Translations under genes and position numbers: made by a program
The notes under the pieces: generated by a model
Seen by the model: the letters and a program-made list of their open reading frames with translations, nothing else
The model's database searches: none
What the model was told of the DNA's origin: nothing
Part shown: one piece after another, positions 20,815-31,292 of the stretch
How the letters are laid out: each line of letters opens with the position of its first letter
Position numbering within the stretch: position 1 is the stretch's first letter
Assembly: GCA_012656075.1 (NCBI GenBank)
Contig: JAAKBF010000030.1
Coordinates: forward strand, 806,001 to 870,000
DNA: 64,000 nt
Direction of reading: 5' to 3'
Source of the DNA: Phytophthora hibernalis
Taxonomy: Eukaryota; Oomycota; Peronosporomycetes; Peronosporales; Peronosporaceae

Positions 20815-23050
20815 ATGAATCTCGACGACGAAATGAAACCACGTGCACGTCGAAGCCTCGAGGCCGAGCTTCAAAAACATCTGGCAAGGCTACGGTGAAA
20901 ACTGGGTCCGTCGTACGCGGAGCTAGTAAGCTTGCGGGCAGAAGTGATTGAACTGCGCCGTCATGCCGCTGCAACGACCAATATGGTAACTGAAATCGAG
21001 AAGATGCCGCTGGATTTGTTCAAATGATGGCTGCGCAGCCCCAACTACAGGCTGAGTTGGCTGAGCTCAGATCTAACGCGAATACTACGCCTCAGCTTTT
21101 CGCAGAGATTGCAAATCTTAAAAATGCACTTCATGTGGCCTCAACTAGGGTACCACCAGTCCAATCCGCACCCTCTGCACCACCAACACCGGCGAGGACA
21201 ACGCCACGAATCAAAAATATGTTTTGCCGCAAGTTTAGTGGGCAAGAGGTGTACCCAGGACTCGGGGGCTGGGTTTGAGGACTTTATACTATGAAGTTGA
21301 ACGTAGCAAAATCCCGCCCCAATTTCTTCGCATCTCAATTTGTGCGAAAGATCTCACCATACTTTGAATAGGATGGTTAAGACTATGATGTCTGATTCTG
21401 GGTTACCTCGGTCGTTTTGAGTCGACGCTATGGAGACGGCTGTCTACATCTAAAACCGTGTATACACTCGAGCGTTGTCGACGACACCATATGAAGCTAT
21501 GTGGGAAAGACGACCAGATCTTCATCATCTACGTCGGTTTGGGTGTCTAGCGTACGCACACAACAAAGTAGGACCATCTCGTAAGAAATACGCTCCTAAT
21601 TGTAGAATCGGATTCGTCTTGGGGTACCAAGAAGGCGGACTCGGCTGCAAACTGTACTATCCAAAAGAACGAACGACCGGCTACGCTCTGGACGCGAGAT
21701 ATAACGAGGATGTCGTATACAAGGATCGCAATACTTCGGAGTATGAAAATGCTGTCGGAGAACTAACGTATGAAAATCCAGATCAACAAAATGAGCAAGA
21801 AGAACTGAATCTTCATGATAACGGAATTTCCAAGAGCTTGGAGCGTCTCGAGGTTGTGAATCCAAATTCCGAAAATCAGGGGTGTTCACGACTGCCGAGG
21901 AACTGCGATGATTAGAGGAGACAAATTTGGTGCTGTGGAGCACCCACGCCGCGAAGAAATGTCAGTTCTGTCCGGTCAACAGAGTAGAGTCGCAAGCGTG
22001 CAACGAAATTCTGATGACTGAAACATAATGGAGGTACAGGAAATTCTACAAATGTCAGAGTTGTCAGATACGATGGTGTTTAATTCCGAACGTCAACGAC
22101 GAGTGAGCAGTGACGCTGAGAACGGCAATGTTTGCCTATTGGGATTTAAGAATCAGCAAAACGAGAAGGAAATCAACGAACCTCATGTCGATGTCGATAT
22201 GCAGCCACTGCCGAATACAAGTGAAGGCCGCGAGGCAGAGAAAGAAATAAGAAGTGAGTTTCCTAGAAGAAAACGACGGCCTGGACTGCGAGAATACGAA
22301 CCTGCAAACCAGGAAGAATTTGATTTATATTCAGTATTCACTGAAATACTGGGATCCTATGCTGAGATTAACTTGAGAGAAGCTTCCAATGACACATTCG
22401 CCGCATTCACTAATATATTGGGCCAGCAGGTGCTAGTCTCGAACGGCAATGGCACGAGTCAGAAGTAAAAGTTCCGAGATCGTACAAAGAAGTCATGTCC
22501 TCATCTCAACACAAGGAGTGGTGGAAAGAAATGGAACGTGAGATGGCGGCCATGGAGGAGAAAGATGTGCTTGAACTTGTATCAGAAGACGAAATTCCTG
22601 GTGGAAAAAAACCCTGCGTACTATGTGGAGATTCCGACTGAAAAACGATCTTCTTGGCATTGTTAAGCGGTTCCTGTCTAGAGTAGTGGCCCTCGGAAAT
22701 CTACAAGAGGAGGGTGTCGATTATTTTGAAACGTTTTCGCCAGTTGCGAGGATGGCATCCATGAGACGCTTTGTGGCACTATGTCTCATCTTAAAGTTAA
22801 CACCTTACCAATGCGATGTCAACACAGCCTATCTGAACGCCATTCTAAAGATTGTACACTACACCAAGGACATTCCAGGATTTCCGTGCCGTGTGGAAGG
22901 TGAAACGTGCTCTATATGGTCTACATCAATCTGGGCGTGAGTGGAATGAGATGATCTCGAAGTGGCTCGGTTGCGAAGGATTTTCCCAGTGCACCACAGA
23001 ACCTTGTTTGTTTGTGATGGCCTCCACGGAGATATATCTCCAACCGAGTC
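20815..23050 (+). pseudogene. Ty1/copia retrotransposon relic, gag fused to integrase by internal deletion
   Basis: A plus-strand copia polyprotein in pieces. The gag start (20815) holds a heptad-like stretch (YAELVSLRAEVIELRRHAAA), then IKNMFCRKFSGQEVYPGLG and AGFEDFIL up to about 21,292. It then jumps directly to the integrase end (RMVKTMMSDSGLPRSF at about 21,372, then TPYEAMWERRPDLHHLRRFG, GPSRKKYAPNCRIGFVLGYQ). A linker follows (22028-22468). The reverse transcriptase part (22,470-23,020) contains SRVVALGNLQEEGVDYFETF, TPYQCDVNTAYLNAILKIVH and ALYGLHQSGREWNEMISKWL. Protease and most of the integrase are deleted. There are several frame changes, and the 3' part is cut off at about 23,050 by Harbinger-like sequence. 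Confidence 0.85.
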
Positions 23051-23051
23051 G

Positions 23052-23305
23052 TTGCCTCCAGCAGAAGCTAGTACGCGTACAGCGTTTGTCGAAGACGGCA
23101 ACGCCTTCCGCGTTGAGCGGCGAGGTATCGCACCCCTCTGCTTCTTGCCGCCGTTTTGCGTGACTGAAATATTTGGGTATTTCGAAATCCACCAGCTCCG
23201 GGGCTGGTGGATTTGAATTTTGTCAAATACAGTGGTATTTTGAGGAACAGGGACGGATTTGCTGGCCGGATGCAAACGGCATTTTGGTTGATTCTGAAGC
23301 CAAAA
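23052..23305 (+). mobile_element. Truncated Harbinger element end, same family as 53.2-56.1 kb
   Basis: This stretch matches 55,800-56,110 in the same orientation. Shared blocks are CGCCTTCCGCG.TGAGCGGCGA, GGGTATTTCGAAATCCACCA, the hairpin AATCCACCAGC/GCTGGTGGATT (23,190-23,217), CAAATACAGTGGTATT and TTTTGGTTGATTCTGAA. It ends where the terminal repeat should complete (GATTCTGAAGCC instead of GATTCTGAAACCCC). Only the end next to the transposase start remains. Confidence 0.7.
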
Positions 23306-23974
23306 TGTGTTGGATTGCGGCGCTTTCAAAGGGAGAGCACGGTATTATCGATGGTGCAACGGTAATGCATTATGGGCCAATTGTCCAGATACAAGAAAAA
23401 GCGTCACTGGATTTGTGTTACTTTACCAAGATTTAGCAAAATGAAGACATTGATGGGAATGTCTCCGGACACCACGCCGACGCCCCGAGAGCCCAAGCGA
23501 AAAGCGTTTTGCAGGACGGCGTGGCAAACAACTACGCGCAAACGAAGCAAGTGTTCCGAAGATCCATACTTCGGAGGACGGCGTGTTGAAAAGTTGCGCG
23601 GTACAATATCGTCCGTAGTCAACATGCTACAGTTGTAGGTGGTTGTGGTAGAAGTCGGTAACAGGGACAAGGCGTAGTGAAGAAAGCCACAGAACACCGG
23701 TGCATGCGAAAGGGAGAAACGGACGGCAGAGCAGGCAGATCTAACAGAGCAACAAGACACGACCGTTTTCCTCGAAACAGTCAGCTGAAGCGTTGATACT
23801 CAGATTGCAATAATATTCTGTCGGGCCAGGACTGTTTTAGATACACGTGGTACCATGATAGTGACGCCGCTATTGAGTTCACAAAAGCTAATTACAAGTT
23901 CAGGCATAAATTGAAAACCACAATTAGTCAAGGTCCGACTTAATAGTGTGAAGGGTGTACATGTACACCGGTAC
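23306..23974. other. No secure gene
   Basis: Open frames 23372-23638 (plus) and 23404-23760 (minus) overlap antisense and neither has a recognised domain. The sequence may be residual retroelement DNA. Confidence 0.35.
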
Positions 23975-23977
23975 TTG

Positions 23978-24283
23978 GGGTGCGTTCGGTGGAATGCAAT
24001 TTACAATGCACGATTTCGCGAAGTATAGCATTTTATTGCCAAATTCGATTTAGTCTCGTATTCTGTTTTCACCGCAACCCTGATAAGATAAGGCCTCTGA
24101 AGACTTGGCCCCAACATTGCAAATCTAGCAGGATACATCGCCGAATTCGGCAATGAAGGAAATAGAATTTTGAACACAATTATGGTCGACCGAACGAGAC
24201 TCGATTTGGCTTAATATCGCAAACCGTCATTGTGTGTATAAACGAAGCAAAATATTCCAAATTGCGTGCTACCGAACGCACCC
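23978..24283. mobile_element. 306-bp MITE with GGGTGCGTTCGGT terminal inverted repeats
   Basis: The left end GGGTGCGTTCGGT (23978-23990) pairs with ACCGAACGCACCC (24271-24283). The similarity continues inward, with GCAATTT in both arms. Identical TTG trinucleotides flank it (23975-23977 and 24284-24286), consistent with a 3-bp target duplication as in PIF/Harbinger-type MITEs. The interior is AT-rich and non-coding. Confidence 0.75.
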
Positions 24284-24935
24284 TTGAACTTGCCTCTCAG
24301 GAGCTCCGCATCATCAACCAAATTTTGGCGCTTAGTTGATGCGGCACTTCAGCCCTCACAAGTTTGTGACACAAGCGAGGGCCAACAATATGTGACGTCC
24401 GGATGATGTGGTTAAACCACTGGTTTGACGACGCATAATCGTGTGCCGCATCAACAGTGTCCGCCTGTTGATAGGGCAAATGATGTCGCAACAATTATTT
24501 ATGCATAACATTGGGTTTGCAGAGTAGCGTTCGAACCAGCTTCCCTTAGCCAAAATCCAATTCCAAAATCCAATTCCATTCGCCGTCTTTTCTTGTTTGG
24601 AATTGGAATTTGGGACTAGGCTTTGGGCTGCGGGAATCTCTCCAATACCGATATAAATGTGCATTTTCCTATTCTAAGTCAGCTTTTAAGTTTCCAAGGT
24701 TTATTTGTTAAATAAATTTCAGAGAATTTCTCTTCGATAATCAAGTGTGCCGTTTGAATGAGCCGAATTGAGTCTTTTTACACCATCAATCCCATACCCA
24801 GTCTACCGTCCCTCGTAGTGAACAACAAACGATCCTGGAGCAACCAGCGACTCCATTCGTAAATTCTGGTGCATTCTAAAATTCGCTTCACAGCACCCAA
24901 GTGAAAATAGCAAGACCTTCTTCACTCCAAGAACC

Positions 24936-25361
24936 ATGCGTCTCTCCTTGGTCGTACTCGTAGCCGTAGCCACCCTCTTTGCCAGCGGCGATGCACTCTC
25001 TGCGAACACGCAGTCTGGATTGACTGCTTTGACCTCGACGTCATCCAAGAAGGTTCAATCTGCCGCGGCAGGACAAATCGACGGCAAAAGTTTCTTGCGG
25101 AGTCACAGATACGCGGACAAGGACACCAGGAGCGAAGACGAAGAGAGGGTCGCCTCCATCATCACCAACCCAACCAGAAGCAAGATGCTGTGGGACTATG
25201 CTTACAAGGAATCAATTTTCGCCAATTGGCTGGACAACAAGCTCTCCTCCTTTACAATCCGCGACTATTTGAAACTGAACGGCGACAGGTGGAAACAGAG
25301 CTACCAAGATCTCTACAACGAATATGCTCTCCTTCACAAGAAGTCTAGGCAGTACCCGTAG
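24936..25361 (+). CDS. Secreted RXLR-like effector with degenerate RXLR and intact EER
   Basis: A 141-residue intronless gene. Residues 1-21 are a clear signal peptide (MRLSLVVLVAVATLFASGDA, cleavage likely after the Ala-rich end). Where RXLR is expected (51-55) the sequence is KSFLR, so the first Arg is replaced by Ser. An acidic SEDEER follows at 66-71. The C-terminal domain (72-141) has the pattern SIFANWLDNKLSSFT, RDYLKLNGDRWKQSYQDLYN and is one short WY-like helical unit. A paralogous fragment lies at 1,989-2,196 on the minus strand. Effectors with variant RXLR but intact EER are known in the family, so function is plausible but less certain than for the two canonical genes. Confidence 0.82.
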   Translation: MRLSLVVLVAVATLFASGDALSANTQSGLTALTSTSSKKVQSAAAGQIDGKSFLRSHRYADKDTRSEDEERVASIITNPTRSKMLWDYAYKESIFANWLDNKLSSFTIRDYLKLNGDRWKQSYQDLYNEYALLHKKSRQYP

Positions 25362-26430
25362 TGGCCCCGACCCCTCCTCCTGGAGATTGCCTGGGGTCGA
25401 CGTCTTCGCCAACTGTCAAAGGCTTTCCTTCGGCCGATTTAGAAACGAAGAGAGGCGCGCCGCGCAGTGAATGTTGGGTGATAAGTATTGGTCATTCAAG
25501 GCTATTGCGATCTTGGGCGGTTCGCTTAACCGCCACATACTTTTCCAATCAAATTATAATACACTCTAACGAAATCAGATACCCTTGCAAAAACGATAAC
25601 GTGTTTCCGAATCTCCCGCCCACAATTCCCCATCCTCCAACAGATTCCTTCCTTTCAAGACCTCTCCGCAGCGGCGACTCACGCACCCATTGAGCGCGTA
25701 CGTACTTCCACACGCGCTTGGCCTTCTTCGTCGATAGCATCCATCTTGATGGCGGTAGGCGGGAACTGGGTATCTTTGAAAATGAGGGAGGGAATTGAAA
25801 GAGTGCGCGAAAAAGGAAGAAGCAGGAGGTGTCGCACTGCGTGGACGTGAAAGAGCGCGCGCGCGGAAGGGGTGCGGATTGCAGACTATGAAGCGCAACG
25901 TCCGCCCCACGGCCACATGCGAAAGGCCAAGGTATTTCGTGCCGCGCGCGCTCCCATTACGCCCCTGTGTGAAGCTCAAACGCTTTTTAACGCCCACCTG
26001 GATGTCGCCACGCTTGCCGCACTGCAAAGCGTGCATGTAGTGTTAGCAGCTCCCTGTCCCCGCGCGGTCCACTGCATGTTGCAGCAGTCTGCAATGCTGC
26101 CTGCTATTAGACTCTTTGTAAAGCCGTCAGTTCGGAAGTGAGGAGGACTTTCAAGGCGGGCATTGTTGCCACGCGTCCTCCTCTCCACGTAACATCCCTC
26201 GGCAAATTGTGTACTTAGTAAGTATCCTTATGAAGTAAGATGTCTTGTGCTTTTCCTATTGGTTATATATGAGTGTATATTCAGCCAATCACATAGCCTC
26301 TTAACACCTGCTGCACCACCTTCTGATTTCAATCCTTTATCTTTGCTTATACCCTGCCCTCTGCATATCTTATATCCCCGAAAATGAACGAGGCGGAGCT
26401 ATGCGCAATTTTTTTGAAAGGTGCAGTATC
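25362..26430. other. Unassigned sequence, possibly LTR-retroelement debris
   Basis: The plus frame 25795-26141 region is rich in Arg/Ala and contains APITPLCEAQTLFNAHLDVA, which looks coding-like but is not recognised. A TATA-like TATATATGAG at 26,264 and the GAGGAGGAC region near 26,140 could be LTR promoter sequence. No paired LTR was found. Confidence 0.3.
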
Positions 26431-26435
26431 ATAAC

Positions 26436-27696
26436 CAGGGATTGATAGTCATTTGATTTTGGATGACTGAATATTCATATTGTTTTCAGAATCGAATATG
26501 AATACGAATATTCATATTCATTCATTTCAGCTCGCTTGAATGAATATTCCTATTTGAACGTATTACTTAATATCCGTATTCAATCGTACTTAGTGCATTT
26601 CAGGATATGTTAAGATAGGTGGGCGTCTTCTTTTTCTTCTTTTAATCATACTAGTAGTATTATAGTCACTATGTTATGACTTTGCTAAGAATCATATTTT
26701 TTAAAGAGTTCACCCTTATAATAGAACACGGGGAGCGATTTTCGCTGTATTTGATCAGAAGGGATCTGTTTTCAAAGTCAAGACGAGTATTTTGAACTAG
26801 ATACTGGCAATCGGAGGGAGCTGACAGAGTACTGGCAGATTCATGATTTCATTAAAAGAAGACCGCTTGATTTCTTCTTTTATCTTCTTTTAATCAAAAG
26901 AAGATTTCATTTTTTCAGAAGGCTTTCTTTTAACATCCCTGCTCTCAGAGCACTTCTTCGCAGTGCACTTCAAGCCTCGGCTCATATTCCACAATGAGAT
27001 GCTCGATTGCCCCTACGATGCCGCACGTCAGGAAAGAGTACGTTATTTGTCTGTAAGAACCCGCCATTTATTCATACTTCGGCGGTGATCGGAAATACAA
27101 GTATTCTAGTGTTGTTAAAGTCATAGGCTTAGTCTGCTCTATCCTAAATCCGGTATGCCGTTCTTGTCAACCAAAAGGTTTCGTGGTCGCTGTTTCTTCT
27201 TGTCTTTGATTTTGAGTTCGTTTACCGTTTGGAGCAGTTTTGCTGCAAAAGTTGTTCAAACAAAGCAAGAAATGAAAGCGCACCCTTGCATTACTGAGGT
27301 AAGATACAAACCTTACTTAGCAGATAGTCGCACGTCATTCCGAACATCATTGCTGCACAAACGATACATTTTGTTCGACGCACTCCTCCATGACATCGAG
27401 CTCTGGGACTTGAGCACATTACATCGCTGCGGCTTCTTCTAAAATAAATGGAAGCAGCAGCGGAAACGAGAACACTGGAAAGGAAACCCGAAAGGAAACG
27501 TTGTTATAGGCTTGATACCTCAAGCGTGCAGTTTGTGTGTCAGACACCAAAATATATTAATATGACCTCCGCCCGTCGACCTCATTCGAGTTATTATATT
27601 AATATGGTCGAACCAGATCAAATATGAATATTCAAATTCATTCGAATATTTGAAAATATTCAAACATATTAATATGCCATTTGACTATCAATCCCG
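26436..27696. mobile_element. 1.26-kb AT-rich inverted-repeat element, hAT-like ends
   Basis: Left end CAGGGATTGATAGTCATTTG (from 26436). The right end is the inverted CATTTGACTATCAATCCCG ending at 27696. Both arms continue into runs of AATATTCATATTC-like sequence in inverted order (26,465-26,560 and 27,615-27,670). CAGGG starts are typical of hAT elements, but a clean 8-bp target duplication is not visible: the flanks ATCATAAC and GTTATGAT are inverse, not direct. There is no convincing transposase inside. Confidence 0.5.
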
Positions 27697-27861
27697 TTAT
27701 GATTCATAACGGGTCATTGTCATATATCATAGTAAGTACGAATCGGACTTAGTGTGAATTCGGCAGTCAGATTTGGGGCACTGGCCATATTGCATGGCGG
27801 TTGCTTGTCGTCCCAAATTAACAGGTTTGTCGTGTTTTGTGTGCGCACACACCACAAGACG

Positions 27862-28222
27862 ATGGACGTAGTGACGCCTGCTGACCTGGAGACCAAGATC
27901 CGCCGCGAGATCGGCGCCGCGCTGGTGGAGGCCGTGGACCTGTCGGACGGTTGTGGCAGCAAGTTCAGCCTCGTGGTGGTGCACGCGGGCTTCGAAGGTG
28001 GGTGGTATCAGGTGATATGGGGTTGTGGGGAAGCTATTAACGTGAACTCTTTTTTCAGGCCAATCGCTGCTGGAACGCCAACGCCGAGTGAACGACTGCC
28101 TGAAGGAGGAGATGACGCGCATCCACGCGCTGCAGATGAAGACGTGGACGCCCGCGCAGTACGAGCAGAAGACGCAGAAGAAGATGCCGACGTCCGACAG
28201 CCAGTCCTCGGGCGAGCAATAG
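27862..28222 (+). CDS. BolA-like protein (BolA2 type)
   Basis: A 99-residue protein from two exons (27862-27997 and 28059-28222), with a 61-bp intron opening GTGGGT and closing TTTTTTCAG. The residues read MDVVTPADLETKIRREIGAA, then DGCGSKFSLVVVHAGFEG and SLLERQRRVNDCLKEEMTRI, HALQMKTWTPAQYEQK. This is the complete BolA fold pattern, with the conserved Cys-Gly before the beta strands and the RH/R-x-V-N helix start. BolA2-type proteins pair with monothiol glutaredoxins in cytosolic iron-sulfur trafficking. A short Ser/Gln-rich tail ends at TAG. It converges with the kinesin gene, leaving only 9 bp between stop codons. The frame is intact. Confidence 0.92.
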
Positions 28223-28231
28223 GAAGGAGAA

Positions 28232-30920
28232 TCAACAGAGGAAGACTCTTGGCAATTGCAAACTCGGAATCAATCTATGAGGGGGAGGATAGAACTTCAA
28301 AGAGGTAGCAACGGGAGACGCAGGTAAAGTGGTGGACTGTGCCAACTCGTCCAGGCTCAGACTCAGCTCATTCGGCTTCTGTACTGCTGGTGTCTGTTCT
28401 GAGGCGATGACAGCTCTCTCTCCTGTAGGCTTGACGATGAACCGCTGCGCCCTTGCAGATAGCGGTGACAGAGTCAGGTCGGAGCTGTTGCTCCCAGTCC
28501 TGGACAGAGACCCCAAGCTTGGCCAGACCGAGGGAGACGTTGGCGCGTTGGAGGCTCGACTGCTGTTTGCATTCTTGCGCGGACTCGGGCTCTTGCCGGC
28601 CTTGTTGCGGCGGCCCGGGGAGTTGCCACCCCTAGGTGCTGGTAGCTCTCCTGACTGCACCTGGCCAGCTTCTTGTAGAACTCGAGCTCGTCGGTCAACA
28701 GCCGACACTTCTCCTGGGACATAATGATCTGCTGCTTGAACAGGCCCTGGTACTCTTGCAACGAGTTCTGTAGACAGCCGATGTGCGTCTCTTGGTTGCT
28801 CAGCCGCGTCTCGCACGCGCGGTTCTTCATCTCGAGCTGGCTGCATGCTACGTTGCACAAGTTGGCCTGGAACTCTAGCTCCTCGATCCGCGTCTTCAGG
28901 CGCGCGTTCTCGATCATGATGTTGTAGCTTTCGCCACTGAGCGACAGCCGCGCATTTTCTGACAGGTAGTGCAGCTGGAGTTTGAGTTCCACGATCTGTC
29001 GTGACAACACCTCGGCGTCGGCGTGGTGCACGCAGTTGGGTGTCACGCACGGCGGCAGCGCGGTTAAGATGGCCTCCTTACTCGGCGACGCTGCTTTCAG
29101 AGCTTCTTGAACAGGCAACGTGGTTGCCTTTGGTATCTCGCCAGTGGTAGCTGGCTGTTTTGGTTTCTGCGTGGTCTCACCCTGAGTCTCCAAACGCGAC
29201 TCGAGTGACTTTCGCCAGGTATCGCTCTCTAGCCAGACCTTTAGCGAAGGTGCAGCAGCTTCTCGAGACTCTCCAGGCGCAAGACTATCACCTCCCGCGG
29301 CATCTTCGTGGCAACGCGAAAGGGTTAAAATCGGCCTGCCAGTGGACAAATCGACCGTCACCTCGTCGAGCTTCTTCTCTAGTGTTTCCAGGACACCAAA
29401 CAAGCGTTTGTTTTCTTCTTCCAAAGCCTGATTCGCTAGCTCGAGCTTGGTGATGTTCTTGGCATCGGTCTGTGCTGGATCGTTTTCGTCTTCTTCGTCG
29501 TCATCGGCACTCTCTCCGTCCTCTTCCTCGTTATCACCGTCTTGGCTAGAATGATCTCCATCCGAGGTGTCAGTATCCTGGGGCTTGCCAGTCTCTTGTG
29601 AGATCGTTGTAGTTGATCCGATCTCCACCTCATCGGGGTGCTGGTTCTCTTGGTACTTCGCTGCCAAAAGTTGTTGGAGTTCATCGATTGTGCGATTTTT
29701 CGCCTCCATGTCTTCCATCGCACGCTGGTATAGCTCCTTGAAGATAATCCCGGCCGCGTAACCCGCACCACCTTCACCACCATCAGTGCGCTGCACAACC
29801 GGGTTTTTGATCTCCTTGGCACGCAGTCCGAAGCGAAGAGTGGAGATGGTTTCGGCCATATTGTACGAGCTGCACGAGGCTGCAAGAATGAGGCATGTTT
29901 TTGCCGTACCTCCCAGAGAGTCTTGCAGCAGACGCGTAAGTTTAGAGTCTCGGTAGGGCACATGGCGTTTGCTCTCACCCAGCGCCTTGATGACGTTGCT
30001 GAGGGCCGAGAGCGACTTGTTGATTGCCTTGGCTTCCTGCAGTACCCGTCCGCTTGCGTTGGTCTTGTTCACGAGCTCCGAGCCTGCCAGATCCACAATG
30101 TACATGGTTGCGCGCCTTCCGCTCACAGGACGCACACAGGAAATCATGAGGATCGTGTGGCTCCGACTCGAGTCCTTGTTCATACGTGTCGAGGAGACTG
30201 CGCGGCTGAGGGTCCCGCTCTTGACAAGCTCCATCATGGCGGCTTCCGATTTACTGGGGATCCGCGTCATCTCTTCGACGTACACGCCATGCTGCGCGCT
30301 TTCGCGGATCTTGAGACCTCCATTGGGGGTCGCTCCGATGTTGCTGCTGCTGTTGGGACCGAGCAGGTCGCGGATTTGCTCCATGTAGATCTCCACGAAG
30401 GACACCGTGAGCTCGATGGGGTCGGACTTGGCCACTTCTTGGTACAGGTCCTTGGCGACGCGTGAGATGATGCCTCCTCCTCGTCCGCACTGACCAGCAC
30501 GCCGTCCTTGGGGCCCAGGATCGTATGCGTCTTACCGGATCCCGTCTGTCCGTAGGCGAAGATGGTGCAGTTGTACCCCTGCAGGAACTCGTGGACCAGC
30601 GGCTTGGCCGAGTGCGTGTACACCTCCTCCTGCGTCGAGTTGGTGTCGAAGACGCGGTCGAAAGTGCAGCGGATCTCGTCCACCTCGCAGCGCTCGTTGC
30701 GGAGGAACAAGGTGCGACCACCCACGACAGTTGAGCTAAAGAGAGTCACAGTGAGTATTACTTGGAGTGAAACAGGGACTAACTAGCAGACGCACCATTG
30801 CACGGCCTCCTCGCGCTTCTCGAGCTGGTTCTGCTGCCTCAGGCGACAAAAGACCTTGATACTCGACAGCTCCGAAGCCGGCGGGGAAGCGGTCACGGTC
30901 ATTCTCCTGCTATCGTCCAT
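28232..30920 (-). CDS. Kinesin-1-like motor protein
   Basis: Exon 1 is 30920-30796 (MDDSRRMTVTASPPASELSS, then IKVFCRLRQQNQ). A 60-bp intron (30795-30736) follows and exon 2 runs to the stop at 28232. The N-terminal motor (about residues 18-340) shows the P-loop AYGQTGSGKTHT, switch I NKDSSRSHT, switch II VDLAGSE and the HVPYRDSKLTRLLQDSLGG block, closest to conventional kinesin. An acidic linker with a DDDEEDEND-type run follows, then predicted coiled coil (for example NQALEEENKRLFGVLETLEK) and a Ser/Pro-rich tail. It should move cargo along microtubules using ATP. Two single-base losses interrupt the frame: within the GAG run at about 30,473-30,484 (in the motor, just after the P-loop) and in the G run at 28,629-28,632. 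Otherwise the gene is intact. The start is shared with a divergent promoter. Confidence 0.9.
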
Positions 30921-31292
30921 GGACAGCGAGGTCTTCCAGGTCTGTCGAAGCGAAACTCGCCCATACTCCCGACTATAAATACAAACCAACCTCAAGACAT
31001 GAAAGCTATAAATAATCTCGGCAATTGTCTGCAGCTATTTTAGCCAGCGGTGTCAGCTCCAGTCCGGCGATGAGTTCATCTTGGCAAAGATACTGCACTG
31101 ATTATCCCGAGCGTATCTTTGTACCCCGTCCAAACCGATCAAAAGTCGATCGCACGCGCTCTTCTAGCCAATGGCTGCTCGCCAGCATCGCTCTCAGCAC
31201 ATCGATGGAGCAATTCCTGCAGGAAGGAGAGCACCCCTTGCCGCCGGACAGTCTCACTTGTCGAGTAGCCGCCGCTTGAACCCGTCGTCAAC
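30921..31292. promoter_or_regulatory. Divergent promoter between kinesin and desaturase
   Basis: 372 bp separate the two start codons. No TATA box was identified. The CAGTCTCACTTG sequence (31,250-31,261) just before the desaturase start may be an initiator-like site. The boundaries are inferred from the flanking genes. Confidence 0.4.

Noticed and set aside
27155..27442. 95-codon plus frame with a hydrophobic N-terminal stretch that could be a signal peptide
   Set aside because: It lies inside the AT-rich inverted-repeat element, has no EER or other effector motif, and nothing else supports coding.
30473..30484. A very short intron in the kinesin motor instead of a frameshift
   Set aside because: No GT...AG pair of workable size restores the frame, and the protein reads correctly if one base is added in the GAG run.
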